This document shows, piece after piece, positions 42,928 through 52,062 of a stretch of 64,000 nucleotides of DNA. The first letter of the stretch is position 1; every line of letters begins with the position of its first letter. The notes beneath the pieces were generated by a model. The model did no database searches. It worked only from the letters and a program-made list of their open reading frames with translations, and was not told the DNA's origin. The stretch comes from DASUNP01 sp035249305 (GTDB lineage Bacteria; Acidobacteriota; Blastocatellia; UBA7656). The DNA is taken from NCBI GenBank assembly GCA_035249305.1, contig DATFGQ010000094.1, positions 1-64,000 of the forward strand. The letters run 5' to 3'. The translations under genes were made by a program, and so were the position numbers.

Positions 42928-45900
42928 ATGCAGAAGCTCGCAGAAATATGTATTAAGCGGCCCGTATTTGCGGCGATGATCATACTGGCGTTGGTGGTCG
43001 TCGGCGCGGCCAGTTACTTCCGGCTCGGCGTCGACCGCACGCCGGCCATCGACCTGCCCAACGTCAGCGTGCGCACGACGCTGCCGGGCGCATCGCCCGA
43101 GGAGGTCGAGAACGTCGTCTCGCAGAGGATCGAAGAGGTCGTAAACACCGTCGAAGGCGTCCAGGAGCTGAGAAGTGTGTCGGGCCAGGGGGCGTCGTTC
43201 GTCTTCGCGACGTTCGACCTGAGCCGCGACATAGACACCGCGGCGCAGGACGTGCGCGACCGCGTTGCGACCGTTGTCCGCGACCTGCCGCCGGACGCCG
43301 ACCCGCCGATCGTCGCGAAGTTTAACAGCGACTCGGCCCCCGTGATGACCGTCGCGCTATCGGCGGACCGCCCGATCCGCGAGCTCACCGAGCTCGCCGA
43401 CAAGATCGTCAAGGTCCAGCTTGAGCGCTCGACCGGCGTCGGCGAGGTGAACATCGTCGGCGGGCTCGACCGCGCGATCAACGTCTGGATCGACGCCGAC
43501 CGCCTGGCCGCTTACCAGATCCCCATCACGGACGTGCGCAACGCCATCGCGCGCCAGAACGCGGACGTGCCGGGAGGCAACGTCACTTCGGGCCAGCGCG
43601 AAGAGACGCTGCGCACGATGGGGAGGGTGGAAGACCCGGCGGCCTTCAACGACATCGTCGTCGCAACGATCAACGGGGCGCCCATCCGCGTGCGCGACAT
43701 AGGGCGGGCCGAAGACGGCACGAGGGAGCAGCGGTCGCTTGCGCGGCTCAACGGCACGCCCACGGTCATACTCGACATACGCCGCCAGTCGGGGGCGAAC
43801 ACCATCGAAGTGATCGAGTCGGTCAAGGCTAACCTCGCCAGGGCCACCGCGCGGCTCCCGGTCGACGTCAAGGCGGAAGTCATACGCGACCAGTCGCGCT
43901 ACATCTACGCGGCGCTTCACGAGATCAACCTGCACCTCATACTGGGGAGCATACTGGCCTGCCTGGTCGTGCTGTTCTTCATGCGGAACTGGCGGGCGAC
44001 GATCATCGCGGGCATCGCCATACCGGCGTCGGTCATCGCGACGTTCGGCATGATGCGCGCGCTCAACTTCACGTTAAACAGCGTCACGATGCTGGCGCTG
44101 GTGCTGATGGTGGGCGTCGTCATCGACGACGCAATCGTAGTGCTCGAAAACATATTCCGGTTCGTCGAAGAGAAGAAGATGCGCCCGTTCGAAGCCGCGC
44201 GCGCCGCGACGGCCGAAATAGGGCTGGCCGTCATGGCTACGACCTTGAGCCTGGTCGTCATCTTCATCCCGGTCTCCTTCATGTCGAGCATATCGGGCCG
44301 CTTCCTCTACCAGTTCGGCATAACGGCGGCCGTAGCCATCATGGTGAGCCTGCTCGTGTCGTTCACGCTCACGCCCATGATGAGCGCGAGGCTCTTGAAG
44401 GCTGAAGACGCGGGCCATGACGACGCGAAATCGCGCTCGGGGTTTTACGGCAAGATCGACGCGGTCTACACGTGGATGCTCTCGTTCAGCATGCGGCACC
44501 GCCTCGTAGTGAGCATGCTGGCCGTCGCGGTCATCCTCTCGTCGGTGCCCCTTTATTCGATCGTCAAACAGGACTACATACCGACCGACGTCGACGAGTC
44601 GGAGTTCGACGTGAGCATCACGGCCCGCGAAGGCACGAGTGTTGCAGCGATGGACCAGACGATGCGCGAGGTCGAATCGGAGATACGCTCGGCCCCGGGC
44701 GTGCTGATGGTGCTCGCATCGGCGGGCGGCGGTTTTCTGGGCGGGGTCAACCAGGGGAGCGCCTACGTGCGCATAGCCCCCATCGAAGAGCGGAGCTTCT
44801 CGTTGTCGCGCGCGTGGCGCGGCTTAATTCACGGCGAGCCGCTTGCGGCCTTCCGCGGCAATTACTCGCAGCGCGACGTGATGATGGAGATACGCTCCAG
44901 GCTGAGAAAGTATAAGGACCTCCGCACGTCTGTCCGGAACATCCAATCGTTCAACATAGGCGGCGGCGGGGCCGAAATCGACTTCGTGCTCCGCGGCCCA
45001 GACCTTGAGGCCCTCGCCGGCTACGCCGACCAGCTCAGACAGAAAGCGCCTGAGCTAGGCATAGTCGACGCGGACACGACGCTCAAGTTGGACAAGCCGG
45101 AGCTGCGTGTCGAGATAGACCGCGCGCGCGCGGCCGACCTGGGCGTGTCGACCGAGAACGTAGCCACCTCTTTGCGACTGATGGTGGGCGGCGACCAGCG
45201 TGCGTCGCGATTCCACGACCCCGCGGTCAACGACGATTACGACGTGCAGTTGCGTCTGGCCGAAGGCGACCGCAACAACGCCGAGACGATCTCGCGGCTA
45301 TACACGCCGAGTTCGCGCGGGGGACTGGTGCGGCTCGATAACCTGGTGAAGATAGTCTCGGGCCGCAGCCCTTCGCGAATAGACCGCATAGACCGCCAGC
45401 GGCAGGTGAGCCTCAGGGCGAACGTCGCGCCGGGCTTTGCGCTGGCCGACCGTCTGGAGGCGTTGCGCGCCGAGACGCAGAGGATGAACCTGCCCGCGGG
45501 CTACACGACGACGGTTTCGGGGCGCGCGCGCGAGCTTGAGCGGACGTTTTACGAGTTCATCTGGGCGTTCCTGCTGTCGGTCATCTTCATGTACATGATC
45601 TTGGCGTCGCAGTTTGAAAGCATCGTACACCCGTTTACGATCTTGCTCTCGCTGCCCGTGTCGATCCCGTTCGCGCTCTTCTCTTTGTGGGTCACGTCGA
45701 ACACTCTGAATCTCTATTCGGCGCTCGGGATTCTGGTGCTGTTCGGAGTGGTCAAGAAGAATGCGATCTTGCAGATCGATCACATGAACAACCTGCGCAG
45801 GGCCGGGCTTGAGCGATTGCCCGCGATATTGCAGGCGAACCGCGACCGGCTGCGACCGATTCTGATGACGACGCTGGCGCTGGTGGCCGGTATGCTCCCG

Positions 45901-46215
45901 CTCGCGCTCGGCACGGGGCCTGGGGCCGACGAGCGCCGCGCGATCGCGGTGGTGGTCATCGGCGGCCAGACGCTCTCGCTGTTGCTGACGCTAGTCGTCA
46001 CGCCGGTCGCCTACTCGCTGTTTGACGACCTGTCGGCCACCGCGCGGTGGCGTGGGCTGGCGTCACGCGTCGCCTCGCTTGCAAGCCCGCTGACCGGCCG
46101 CCTGCGACGCGCGGCCGAACGGCGCAGCGCGAGGCGAGACGCAGCCGCGGACGTAGAGACTTCCGCCGCGGCCGAGCAGGAGAAGGTAGAGATCGGCGCG
46201 GGCCTGGGCGATTAG
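42928..46215 (+). CDS. RND efflux permease (system 2)
   Basis: 1095 residues. Motifs are FAAMIILALVVVGAASYFRLGVDRTP (TM1), RTTLPGASPEEVENVVSQRIEE, GVVIDDAIVVLENIFRF with both TM4 aspartates as in AcrB, FVFATFDLSRDIDTAAQDVRDRV, and the second-half FGVVKKNAILQIDHMNNL. It is a proton-driven HAE-type RND pump. The C-terminal 40 residues are Ala/Glu/Arg-rich and cytoplasmic. No outer-membrane channel gene lies in the window, so system 1 and 2 may share a TolC-like protein encoded elsewhere. Confidence 0.95.
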   Translation: MQKLAEICIKRPVFAAMIILALVVVGAASYFRLGVDRTPAIDLPNVSVRTTLPGASPEEVENVVSQRIEEVVNTVEGVQELRSVSGQGASFVFATFDLSRDIDTAAQDVRDRVATVVRDLPPDADPPIVAKFNSDSAPVMTVALSADRPIRELTELADKIVKVQLERSTGVGEVNIVGGLDRAINVWIDADRLAAYQIPITDVRNAIARQNADVPGGNVTSGQREETLRTMGRVEDPAAFNDIVVATINGAPIRVRDIGRAEDGTREQRSLARLNGTPTVILDIRRQSGANTIEVIESVKANLARATARLPVDVKAEVIRDQSRYIYAALHEINLHLILGSILACLVVLFFMRNWRATIIAGIAIPASVIATFGMMRALNFTLNSVTMLALVLMVGVVIDDAIVVLENIFRFVEEKKMRPFEAARAATAEIGLAVMATTLSLVVIFIPVSFMSSISGRFLYQFGITAAVAIMVSLLVSFTLTPMMSARLLKAEDAGHDDAKSRSGFYGKIDAVYTWMLSFSMRHRLVVSMLAVAVILSSVPLYSIVKQDYIPTDVDESEFDVSITAREGTSVAAMDQTMREVESEIRSAPGVLMVLASAGGGFLGGVNQGSAYVRIAPIEERSFSLSRAWRGLIHGEPLAAFRGNYSQRDVMMEIRSRLRKYKDLRTSVRNIQSFNIGGGGAEIDFVLRGPDLEALAGYADQLRQKAPELGIVDADTTLKLDKPELRVEIDRARAADLGVSTENVATSLRLMVGGDQRASRFHDPAVNDDYDVQLRLAEGDRNNAETISRLYTPSSRGGLVRLDNLVKIVSGRSPSRIDRIDRQRQVSLRANVAPGFALADRLEALRAETQRMNLPAGYTTTVSGRARELERTFYEFIWAFLLSVIFMYMILASQFESIVHPFTILLSLPVSIPFALFSLWVTSNTLNLYSALGILVLFGVVKKNAILQIDHMNNLRRAGLERLPAILQANRDRLRPILMTTLALVAGMLPLALGTGPGADERRAIAVVVIGGQTLSLLLTLVVTPVAYSLFDDLSATARWRGLASRVASLASPLTGRLRRAAERRSARRDAAADVETSAAAEQEKVEIGAGLGD

Positions 46216-46220
46216 GCCAA

Positions 46221-46275
46221 TGCTGTCATCGCGCTAACGCGCGATCCGGGCAGCCACAAGGGCTGCCCCTACAGG
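46221..46275. repeat. Family D element, copy 3 (half)
   Basis: TCATCGCGCTAACGCGCGAT, GGGCAGCCACAAGGGCTGCCC and CCCCTACAGG correspond to the right half of copy 1. It fills the gap between the permease and lipA. Confidence 0.75.
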
Positions 46276-46284
46276 TTATTGCAA

Positions 46285-47256
46285 ATGGCTAAACCTAAAC
46301 TGACAGGTCCGAGGCCGGCGTGGCTGAAGGTTAGAATCCGGGCTGACAACTCGTTTGAGCGCGTCAACCGGATGATAAGCGACCTCAGCCTCCACACGGT
46401 CTGCCAGGAGGCCCGCTGCCCGAATATCTTCGAGTGCTGGGGCGAAGGCACCGCGACCTTCATGATCTTAGGCGACATCTGCACGCGCCATTGCGGCTTT
46501 TGCGCCGTCGGCAAAGGCAAGCCCGTTCAACTCGATCCTGAAGAGCCGCGTCACGTCGGCGAAGCGGTCCGGCGGCTCGGCGTGCGCCACGCGGTCGTGA
46601 CGAGCGTCAACCGCGACGAGTTGCCAGACGGCGGAGCGCGCCATTTCGCGGAGACGATTCTATGGATCAGGCGGCTCAACCCCGGCTGCCGCGTCGAAGT
46701 GCTGATACCAGATTTTTGCGGCAACCAGGACGCGCTCAACACGGTCCTTGAGGCGAGGCCGGACGTGCTCAATCACAACACTGAGACGGTCCCGCGACTC
46801 TACAAGCGCGTGCGGCCCGACGCGAAATACGCTCAGTCGCTTGAGCTGCTCAGCCGCGCGAGCCGCCGCAAATCGGAGTACCCGATGCTGACCAAGTCTG
46901 GTCTGATGGCCGGACTGGGCGAGAGCGTAGAAGAGTTGATCGAGACGTTCAGTGATATTCGTGACACGGGATGCGACATACTGACCGTAGGCCAGTACCT
47001 CGCGCCCACGCCGAAACACATCCCGATAGAAAAGTACTACACCCCTGAAGAGTTCGAGCACCTCAAACGGGCGGCGCTCGGTTTAGGCTTCCGCTACGTC
47101 GAGGCGGGTCCGCTCGTGCGAAGCTCTTACCACGCTGGGCGTCACACGGATGGCGCGGAGTCTGCCGCAGGTGATTACAGCCTCGACCCCGTCTTCGCCG
47201 AAGCGCCCACGTTGCCTCTCATCCAAATAAAAGGCAGACGGCCTTCGGGCGATTAA
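46285..47256 (+). CDS. lipA: Lipoyl synthase
   Basis: 323 residues from the ATG at 46285; a TTG two codons earlier is possible. The auxiliary [4Fe-4S] ligands are the Cys trio in HTVCQEARCPNIFECW; the radical SAM cluster is CTRHCGFC. Family marks include TSVNRDELPDGG, LNHNTETVPRLYKRVRP and GLGESVEEL. LipA inserts two sulfur atoms into the octanoyl group placed by LipB. It is 11 kb from lipB. A family D half element supplies the sequence before its start codon, so the ribosome-binding site is weak. Confidence 0.96.
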   Translation: MAKPKLTGPRPAWLKVRIRADNSFERVNRMISDLSLHTVCQEARCPNIFECWGEGTATFMILGDICTRHCGFCAVGKGKPVQLDPEEPRHVGEAVRRLGVRHAVVTSVNRDELPDGGARHFAETILWIRRLNPGCRVEVLIPDFCGNQDALNTVLEARPDVLNHNTETVPRLYKRVRPDAKYAQSLELLSRASRRKSEYPMLTKSGLMAGLGESVEELIETFSDIRDTGCDILTVGQYLAPTPKHIPIEKYYTPEEFEHLKRAALGLGFRYVEAGPLVRSSYHAGRHTDGAESAAGDYSLDPVFAEAPTLPLIQIKGRRPSGD

Positions 47257-47261
47257 CGCCC

Positions 47262-47482
47262 TTCAATAGCCGACAACCCTGGAGTGGCGCACTTCAATAA
47301 AAGCCCCGTAGGGGCGAGATTCAATAGCCCGGCGCAACGCGCCGGGTGACGCACGCATACAACGAGAAGCCCTGAAAGGGCGCGATAGTTATATCGCCCT
47401 TTCAGGGCTTCTCATTACTATCAATCCGTTTCCAGGGGCGATGCCCCTGGCTGTTGAATCGCGCCCTTTCAGGGCTATTAAT
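47262..47482. repeat. Family C mosaic palindrome block, copy 3
   Basis: Modules in order: GCCCCGTAGGGGC, ATTCAATAG, CCCGGCGCAACGCGCCGGG, GCACGCATACAACG, GCCCTGAAAGGGC, CGATAGTTATATCG, GCCCTTTCAGGGC, CCAGGGGCGATGCCCCTGG, TGTTGAATCG, GCCCTTTCAGGGC. It covers nearly all of the lipA to 47502 gap. Confidence 0.87.
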
Positions 47483-47501
47483 TCAAGGCTGGGACTCGAA
47501 T

Positions 47502-47735
47502 TTACTTCTTGCCTCGCATCGCGGCCTTAGATGCCTTGAGCGGGTTCTTAGTGCCGTCCGAGCCTCGCATCGAGGCGAGCATCTTTGCGTGGGCGTCACA
47601 ATCGTGCTCTTCGGCTCGGGCCTTCCAGTAATCACCCGCGTCTATCCCCTGAGATATAAACGCGACCACCGTAAATGGGCTCGCACACTTCGGGCAGGTC
47701 AAGCGGACCGCCCTGGCTGCTCCTCTTTTAGCCAT
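47502..47735 (-). CDS. Small zinc-ribbon protein
   Basis: 77 residues. An N-terminal CPKC and a later His/Cys pair (HDCDAH) suggest a metal-binding ribbon. The C-terminal end is rich in Lys and Arg (KASKAAMRGKK) and may bind nucleic acid. AAAGGAG precedes the ATG at a suitable distance, which supports translation. No named family is recognised. It stands alone between repeat DNA and a divergent amidohydrolase gene. Confidence 0.65.
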   Translation of the reverse strand: MAKRGAARAVRLTCPKCASPFTVVAFISQGIDAGDYWKARAEEHDCDAHAKMLASMRGSDGTKNPLKASKAAMRGKK

Positions 47736-47873
47736 CCTCCATCGACTCCTTTCAACTAGCTAGCATGTCTAAAATCTATCGTATTAGACAAAGTAACAGC
47801 TTACCAAAACCGCTTAAAACTATCAATGACCTTGACCATGCTGTAGTATCGAGGCGACAAAGGAGGAGCGATC

Positions 47874-49127
47874 ATGAGAACCGCGACGGTCATTCTGTGC
47901 CTGCTCGGTCTGCTCGGCGTCAGCGCCCTGGCGCAACAGAGCTCTTCACGGCCGCCCGCTCAAAACAAGCGCGTCGTGATCGCCGCAAGCACGGTGCTCG
48001 ACGGCAAAGGCCGAGTGCTGCGCGACACTCGCATAGTGGTCGAAGGCTCGAAGATCGTAGCCATCGACCCGAAGGCCGCTCCCGTCGACTACGACCTGCG
48101 CGGCCTGACGGTGTTGCCGGGCTGGATAGACGCGCACGCGCACATCACTTGGAGCTTCGGCAAGGATGGAAAGAACGCCGGCCCCGGAGGGACAACACAA
48201 GAAGCCGCATATGCCGCGGCTTCTAATGCATGGGCGACGCTGATGGCGGGCTTCACGACCGTGCAGAGCATAGGCTCGCCTACAGACCTTCCGCTGCGTG
48301 ACGCAATCGCGAACGGGACGCTGCCCGGCCCGCGCATACTGACCGCGGTCGAGCCGCTCGCGGGGCGGGGCGAGCAGACCGGCACGCCCGATGAAATCCG
48401 CGCATACGTTAGGAAGCAGAAAGAAGCAGGCGCGGACGTGATCAAGATATTCGCGTCGCAAAGCATCCGCCAGGGCGGCGGGATGACGCTGTCACAGGAG
48501 CAACTCAACGCCGCCTGCGATGAAGCAAAAAAGCAGGGCCTTCGTACGGTCGTGCACGCTTACAAAGATGCCGTCCGAGCCGCGACCCTCGCCGGCTGCA
48601 CTCAGATCGAGCACGGGACGCTGGCGACCGACGATGCTCTGAGACTGATGGCCGAGAAGGGCACTTACCTTGACCCGCAGGCCGGCCTCGTGATCGAGAA
48701 CTACATGCTGAACAAGGAAAAGTTTCTCGGCACGCCGGGGTACACGGAAGAAGGGTTTGCGGCCATGGAGAAGATTCTGCCGATGAACCATGACCTCGTG
48801 CAGCGCGCGAGAAAAACTCCGGGGCTGAAGATAGTTTTCGGGACCGACGCATTGGCGGGCTCGCACGGGCGCAACGCCGAGGAGTTCATCGCACGCGTGC
48901 GCGATGGCGGGGTAGACCCGATGGCGGCGATGGTCTCGGCCAACTCGCTCGGCGCGGAAGCGCTCGGCATGGCCGACCGGATCGGTTCGATCGCGCCGGG
49001 GCTTGAGGCGGATATTATCGCGCTCAATGGGGACCCGTTGAAAGATATCACGGCCGTTCGGCGCGTGGTGTTTGTGATGAAGGGCGGCACAGTCTACAAG
49101 AACGTAGCGCGCGGCGCTGTGCATTAA
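47874..49127 (+). CDS. Exported imidazolonepropionase-like amidohydrolase
   Basis: 417 residues with a signal peptide ending near ALAQQ. It is of the Amidohydrolase 1 type: LPGWIDAHAHITWS holds the HxH metal ligands, VIKIFASQSIRQGG the Lys, VVHAYKDAVRAA and QIEHGTLATD the later His ligands, and FGTDALAGSHGRNAEEF the Asp. The C terminus GSIAPGLEADIIALNGDPLKDITAVRRVVFVMKGG is the usual closing domain. Relatives include prolidase-like and Xaa-Arg-type dipeptidases, so dipeptide hydrolysis is possible but unproven. RBS AAAGGAGGAG precedes the ATG. It converges with the kinase gene. Confidence 0.9.
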   Translation: MRTATVILCLLGLLGVSALAQQSSSRPPAQNKRVVIAASTVLDGKGRVLRDTRIVVEGSKIVAIDPKAAPVDYDLRGLTVLPGWIDAHAHITWSFGKDGKNAGPGGTTQEAAYAAASNAWATLMAGFTTVQSIGSPTDLPLRDAIANGTLPGPRILTAVEPLAGRGEQTGTPDEIRAYVRKQKEAGADVIKIFASQSIRQGGGMTLSQEQLNAACDEAKKQGLRTVVHAYKDAVRAATLAGCTQIEHGTLATDDALRLMAEKGTYLDPQAGLVIENYMLNKEKFLGTPGYTEEGFAAMEKILPMNHDLVQRARKTPGLKIVFGTDALAGSHGRNAEEFIARVRDGGVDPMAAMVSANSLGAEALGMADRIGSIAPGLEADIIALNGDPLKDITAVRRVVFVMKGGTVYKNVARGAVH

Positions 49128-49140
49128 GACGATTGACGCG

Positions 49141-51132
49141 TTACGGGCGGCGGAATCTGCGGGGCCTCTTCGGCCTGTCGACAGACGGTTCCTGCGGGCT
49201 ATCGAGCGGCGTCATTTGAGGGTTCCTTTTTCCCCTGATCACGAATTCGTTTCTGCCGGCCTGGACGACTCCCTGGCGCATCCCGACCACGCCCATTCGC
49301 ATGCCGGTGACTTCAATTCTGACAAGCTGTCCCGCGGTCAAGCCGCAACGACCCCACTTGCCATTCAGGTCCGTCATGCCGCCTACGGAGTTTCCGGCCG
49401 CAAATACCGCGACCCTCATTCGAGGCATCGGCTCGCCCTTGGGGTTTAAGACGAGAACGTCTACGCAGGCGTCCGACTGTGCGGGCTCGGGCGCGGGCTG
49501 TGGCGATGCTTGATTCTGAGCATCTTTTTCAGCCTTCTCCACGGCCCTTTTTTCTGCCTCGGCGGCTTTCGATTCCTTCTGGACGGCTTCGACTTCCTGC
49601 GCGACCTTCCGTTGTTCTTCGGCTGTCTCTTTCTGAAGTCTGGCGGCCTGCTCAGCTTCCTGAGCAGCTTGATTGCTTTCGGCCGCAACCGGATCGGCCG
49701 ACTCAACGGTTTGCGCTTGCCCGCGTTCGGGGCTGCGCAGCACGAAATATGCGACGGCGACAAGCACCAGCAGCATCGCCACGGCGGCAACGGCCGCCAG
49801 CCGCTTTCCGGGCCGCTCCTGCTGTCGAACGTCAGCCGTCATCGGGCTCGTAGCCACTGAATCAGGCTCAAGCGCCATCTTAATAGTCTTGAATGAGTCG
49901 GCATCTTCGCTCGACTTTGCGCCGACGACTATGGTCGGCCCTTCCGAGAGGTCGTCGCCTGCCAATATCGCGGTCTTCGCTTCTGCCCCGCCCTCCAGCT
50001 TGTCGGTGCTAGGAGCGACCGGCCCCGTAAGATCGATCTGCGGCATCGCGACCGTCGCGCGGGCCGCGAGCGCCACCTGAAGATCGGTCTGACGGCTCTC
50101 TTCAAGCGACACGCTGATTCTGTAATCGACATAACCCGTCTTACAGACGCGGACGCTGTGCAGCCCCGGCGATAGACGGTCGATCAAGATCCTGCCGGTG
50201 CGGTCCGCTGAGAGGCCGCGCCGGATGTTATCGACAAAGACCTCCGCGCCGCCGGGGGCCGTGACCATCGAAAGGCGAGCGCTCGCTTCGCCGGCCGCGC
50301 CGGGCGATTCCACCTTACGCAAATCCGCCAGCATCTCGTCGGCCGTCGGGTAGCGGTCTTCGATGCGCTTGGCAGTAGCGCGGCGGGCTATAGCCTCGAT
50401 CTCTTCGCTGCCGCCTATCGACGGCAGCGGCTCGCTCTCGTGCCGCGCGCGCATCTCCGACCAGTAAAGAGCCGGGTCCGTGGCCGTCGACTGGAACGGT
50501 GCGCGGCCGGTCAGCATCTCGAAGAGAATTATTCCGAGCGCGTATATGTCGGTCCTCTGGTCTATCGCCTGGCCGCCGGTGATCCGCTCGGGAGACATGT
50601 AGTTCGGCGTGCCGAAGCTCTCGCCGGTGAGAGTCAGGCTTTCGCCGCCCATTATGCGCGCTATGCCGAAATCGAGCACCTTGACGCGCGGGCGCTGGCC
50701 GTCATTCATAAGGAAGACGTTATCAGGCTTCAGGTCTCTGTGGATGATGCCGTTTCGGTGCGCGTAGCTGACGGCTTCCAACACCTGCGCGAGTATGTCG
50801 AGGGCGCGCGACTGGTCGATAGCGCCGCCTTCTTGAATCTCTTCGGAAAGCGGCCTGCCCGAAAGAAACTCCATCACCAGGAAGTAGGAGCCGTTGTCTT
50901 CGCCGAAGGTGTAGAGGCGCGGGAGGCTCGCATGATCGAGACGCGCCATGGCTATGGCTTCCTGAAAAAAGCGCTGCTTGATCGAGGCGTTGCGCGTGTG
51001 TTTCTTGTGAAGCTCTTTTATTGCGACGATGCGGCCGGGCGTGTTTACGTCCTCGGCTTTGAAGACGGACCCGAACCCGCCGCTGCCTATGTAATCGATG
51101 ATCTGATAATTCCCTATGCGTCTACTGCTCAT
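49141..51132 (-). CDS. Membrane Ser/Thr protein kinase with PEGA domain
   Basis: 663 residues. The Hanks-type kinase domain (about 8-270) has IGSGGFGSVFKAED, VAIKEL (Lys), IIHRDLKPDNVF (catalytic loop), LDFGIARI and GTPNYMSPE. A PEGA domain follows (about 285-350, APGGAEVFVDNIRRG). After a Thr-rich linker a single membrane helix (about 450-470) leads to a Glu/Lys/Gln coiled-coil (about 485-550) and an Ig-like or carboxypeptidase-regulatory domain (about 565-640). The kinase is thus cytoplasmic with a sensing part outside. Phosphorylation targets are unknown. Two PilZ proteins lie to its right. Confidence 0.93.
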   Translation of the reverse strand: MSSRRIGNYQIIDYIGSGGFGSVFKAEDVNTPGRIVAIKELHKKHTRNASIKQRFFQEAIAMARLDHASLPRLYTFGEDNGSYFLVMEFLSGRPLSEEIQEGGAIDQSRALDILAQVLEAVSYAHRNGIIHRDLKPDNVFLMNDGQRPRVKVLDFGIARIMGGESLTLTGESFGTPNYMSPERITGGQAIDQRTDIYALGIILFEMLTGRAPFQSTATDPALYWSEMRARHESEPLPSIGGSEEIEAIARRATAKRIEDRYPTADEMLADLRKVESPGAAGEASARLSMVTAPGGAEVFVDNIRRGLSADRTGRILIDRLSPGLHSVRVCKTGYVDYRISVSLEESRQTDLQVALAARATVAMPQIDLTGPVAPSTDKLEGGAEAKTAILAGDDLSEGPTIVVGAKSSEDADSFKTIKMALEPDSVATSPMTADVRQQERPGKRLAAVAAVAMLLVLVAVAYFVLRSPERGQAQTVESADPVAAESNQAAQEAEQAARLQKETAEEQRKVAQEVEAVQKESKAAEAEKRAVEKAEKDAQNQASPQPAPEPAQSDACVDVLVLNPKGEPMPRMRVAVFAAGNSVGGMTDLNGKWGRCGLTAGQLVRIEVTGMRMGVVGMRQGVVQAGRNEFVIRGKRNPQMTPLDSPQEPSVDRPKRPRRFRRP

Positions 51133-51473
51133 ACGTGCGCTCCGCTGGTGCCTATAAAGATGCTGGTGATTGAATGGGCTTCACAACGAAGTGAGGCGGC
51201 TCCGGCGGCAATTCTCACACAACCGCACAGCCCAGTCAATACACGCCCCTCCATAGTTTAAGACACGCCGGGGCACAGGTTGGCTTGGGTTTAATTTGGT
51301 CTTGTCAAGAAGGCTCAAGCTGTGTAAATGTTAAGTCATTCGACAGCCCAACATGCTGCGGACCGAGCGGGTCTGAGAGCGAGCCTCCGCGGGCGCGATC
51401 TTGTGAAGGCGAACTCGCGCGCTACAATGACGCTCCCCCTGGCAGGCGAAGGTCACAACTAGTAAGGAGTGTT
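51133..51473. other. Intergenic gap with no gene seen
   Basis: 341 bases between the divergent kinase and PilZ genes. No convincing gene, repeat family or strong hairpin is seen. It must hold the promoters of both neighbours. Confidence 0.5.
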
Positions 51474-51839
51474 ATGAAAAGCTCTGCGCAATTGGAACGC
51501 CGCCGATTCGAGCGCGCCCCTATAACAGCACAGGTCGAGTACGAGCTGACGAACAGCAGCAGCGGCCCATCGCGGGTGAGGAAGAACATGGCCAACATAA
51601 GCGTCGGCGGTCTGTTCATCAGCACCGAAGAGCCCATCAAGGCCGGCACGCGCATGGTGGTCCGCTTCGAGCTTCCGAACAAACACCGCGTCATAGCCGT
51701 CTCGCGCGTCTGTTATACGAAAAAGGGGATGGGGCTCGGCGTCGAATTCCTCAACCTCGACGACGAAGACAGGGAAGAGATAGAGACATTTATCAGCGCC
51801 CTGAAGTCGAAAGAGGTCACTTCGAGCCTGATTAAATAA
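51474..51839 (+). CDS. PilZ domain protein
   Basis: 121 residues from the ATG at 51474, which has AAGGAGT before it; in-frame sequence further upstream is ignored. A single PilZ domain: the Arg patch RRRFERAPI at about 9-16 and NISVGGLFIS at about 40 match the c-di-GMP-binding RxxxR and D/NxSxxG motifs, with Asn replacing Asp. The C terminus GMGLGVEFLNLDDEDREEIETFI is typical. Such proteins transmit c-di-GMP levels to motility, polysaccharide or envelope machinery. The partner is not known. Confidence 0.88.
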   Translation: MKSSAQLERRRFERAPITAQVEYELTNSSSGPSRVRKNMANISVGGLFISTEEPIKAGTRMVVRFELPNKHRVIAVSRVCYTKKGMGLGVEFLNLDDEDREEIETFISALKSKEVTSSLIK

Positions 51840-52062
51840 AACTCGATTTTCGCCCCCGAAAGTACCCGATCGAGGTACGAATTCCGAGAAAAAATATACT
51901 ATTGTAAATGCCTTTTCCCTATGTTATAACCGAACAGCTCAAGCTTGAGCCCCACTAATTGCCCCTATTGAAACAATAACTTGAAGACTTGTTCTCGCGC
52001 ATGCGCGCGCGAGGTACGGCGGACGCCGGAAGCGTCTCTTAACTCTTTGGCAGGGTCCTCTC

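Noticed and set aside
51285..51473. Upstream extension of the first PilZ gene
   Set aside because: No homology to PilZ proteins and a strong ribosome-binding site precedes ATG 51474.
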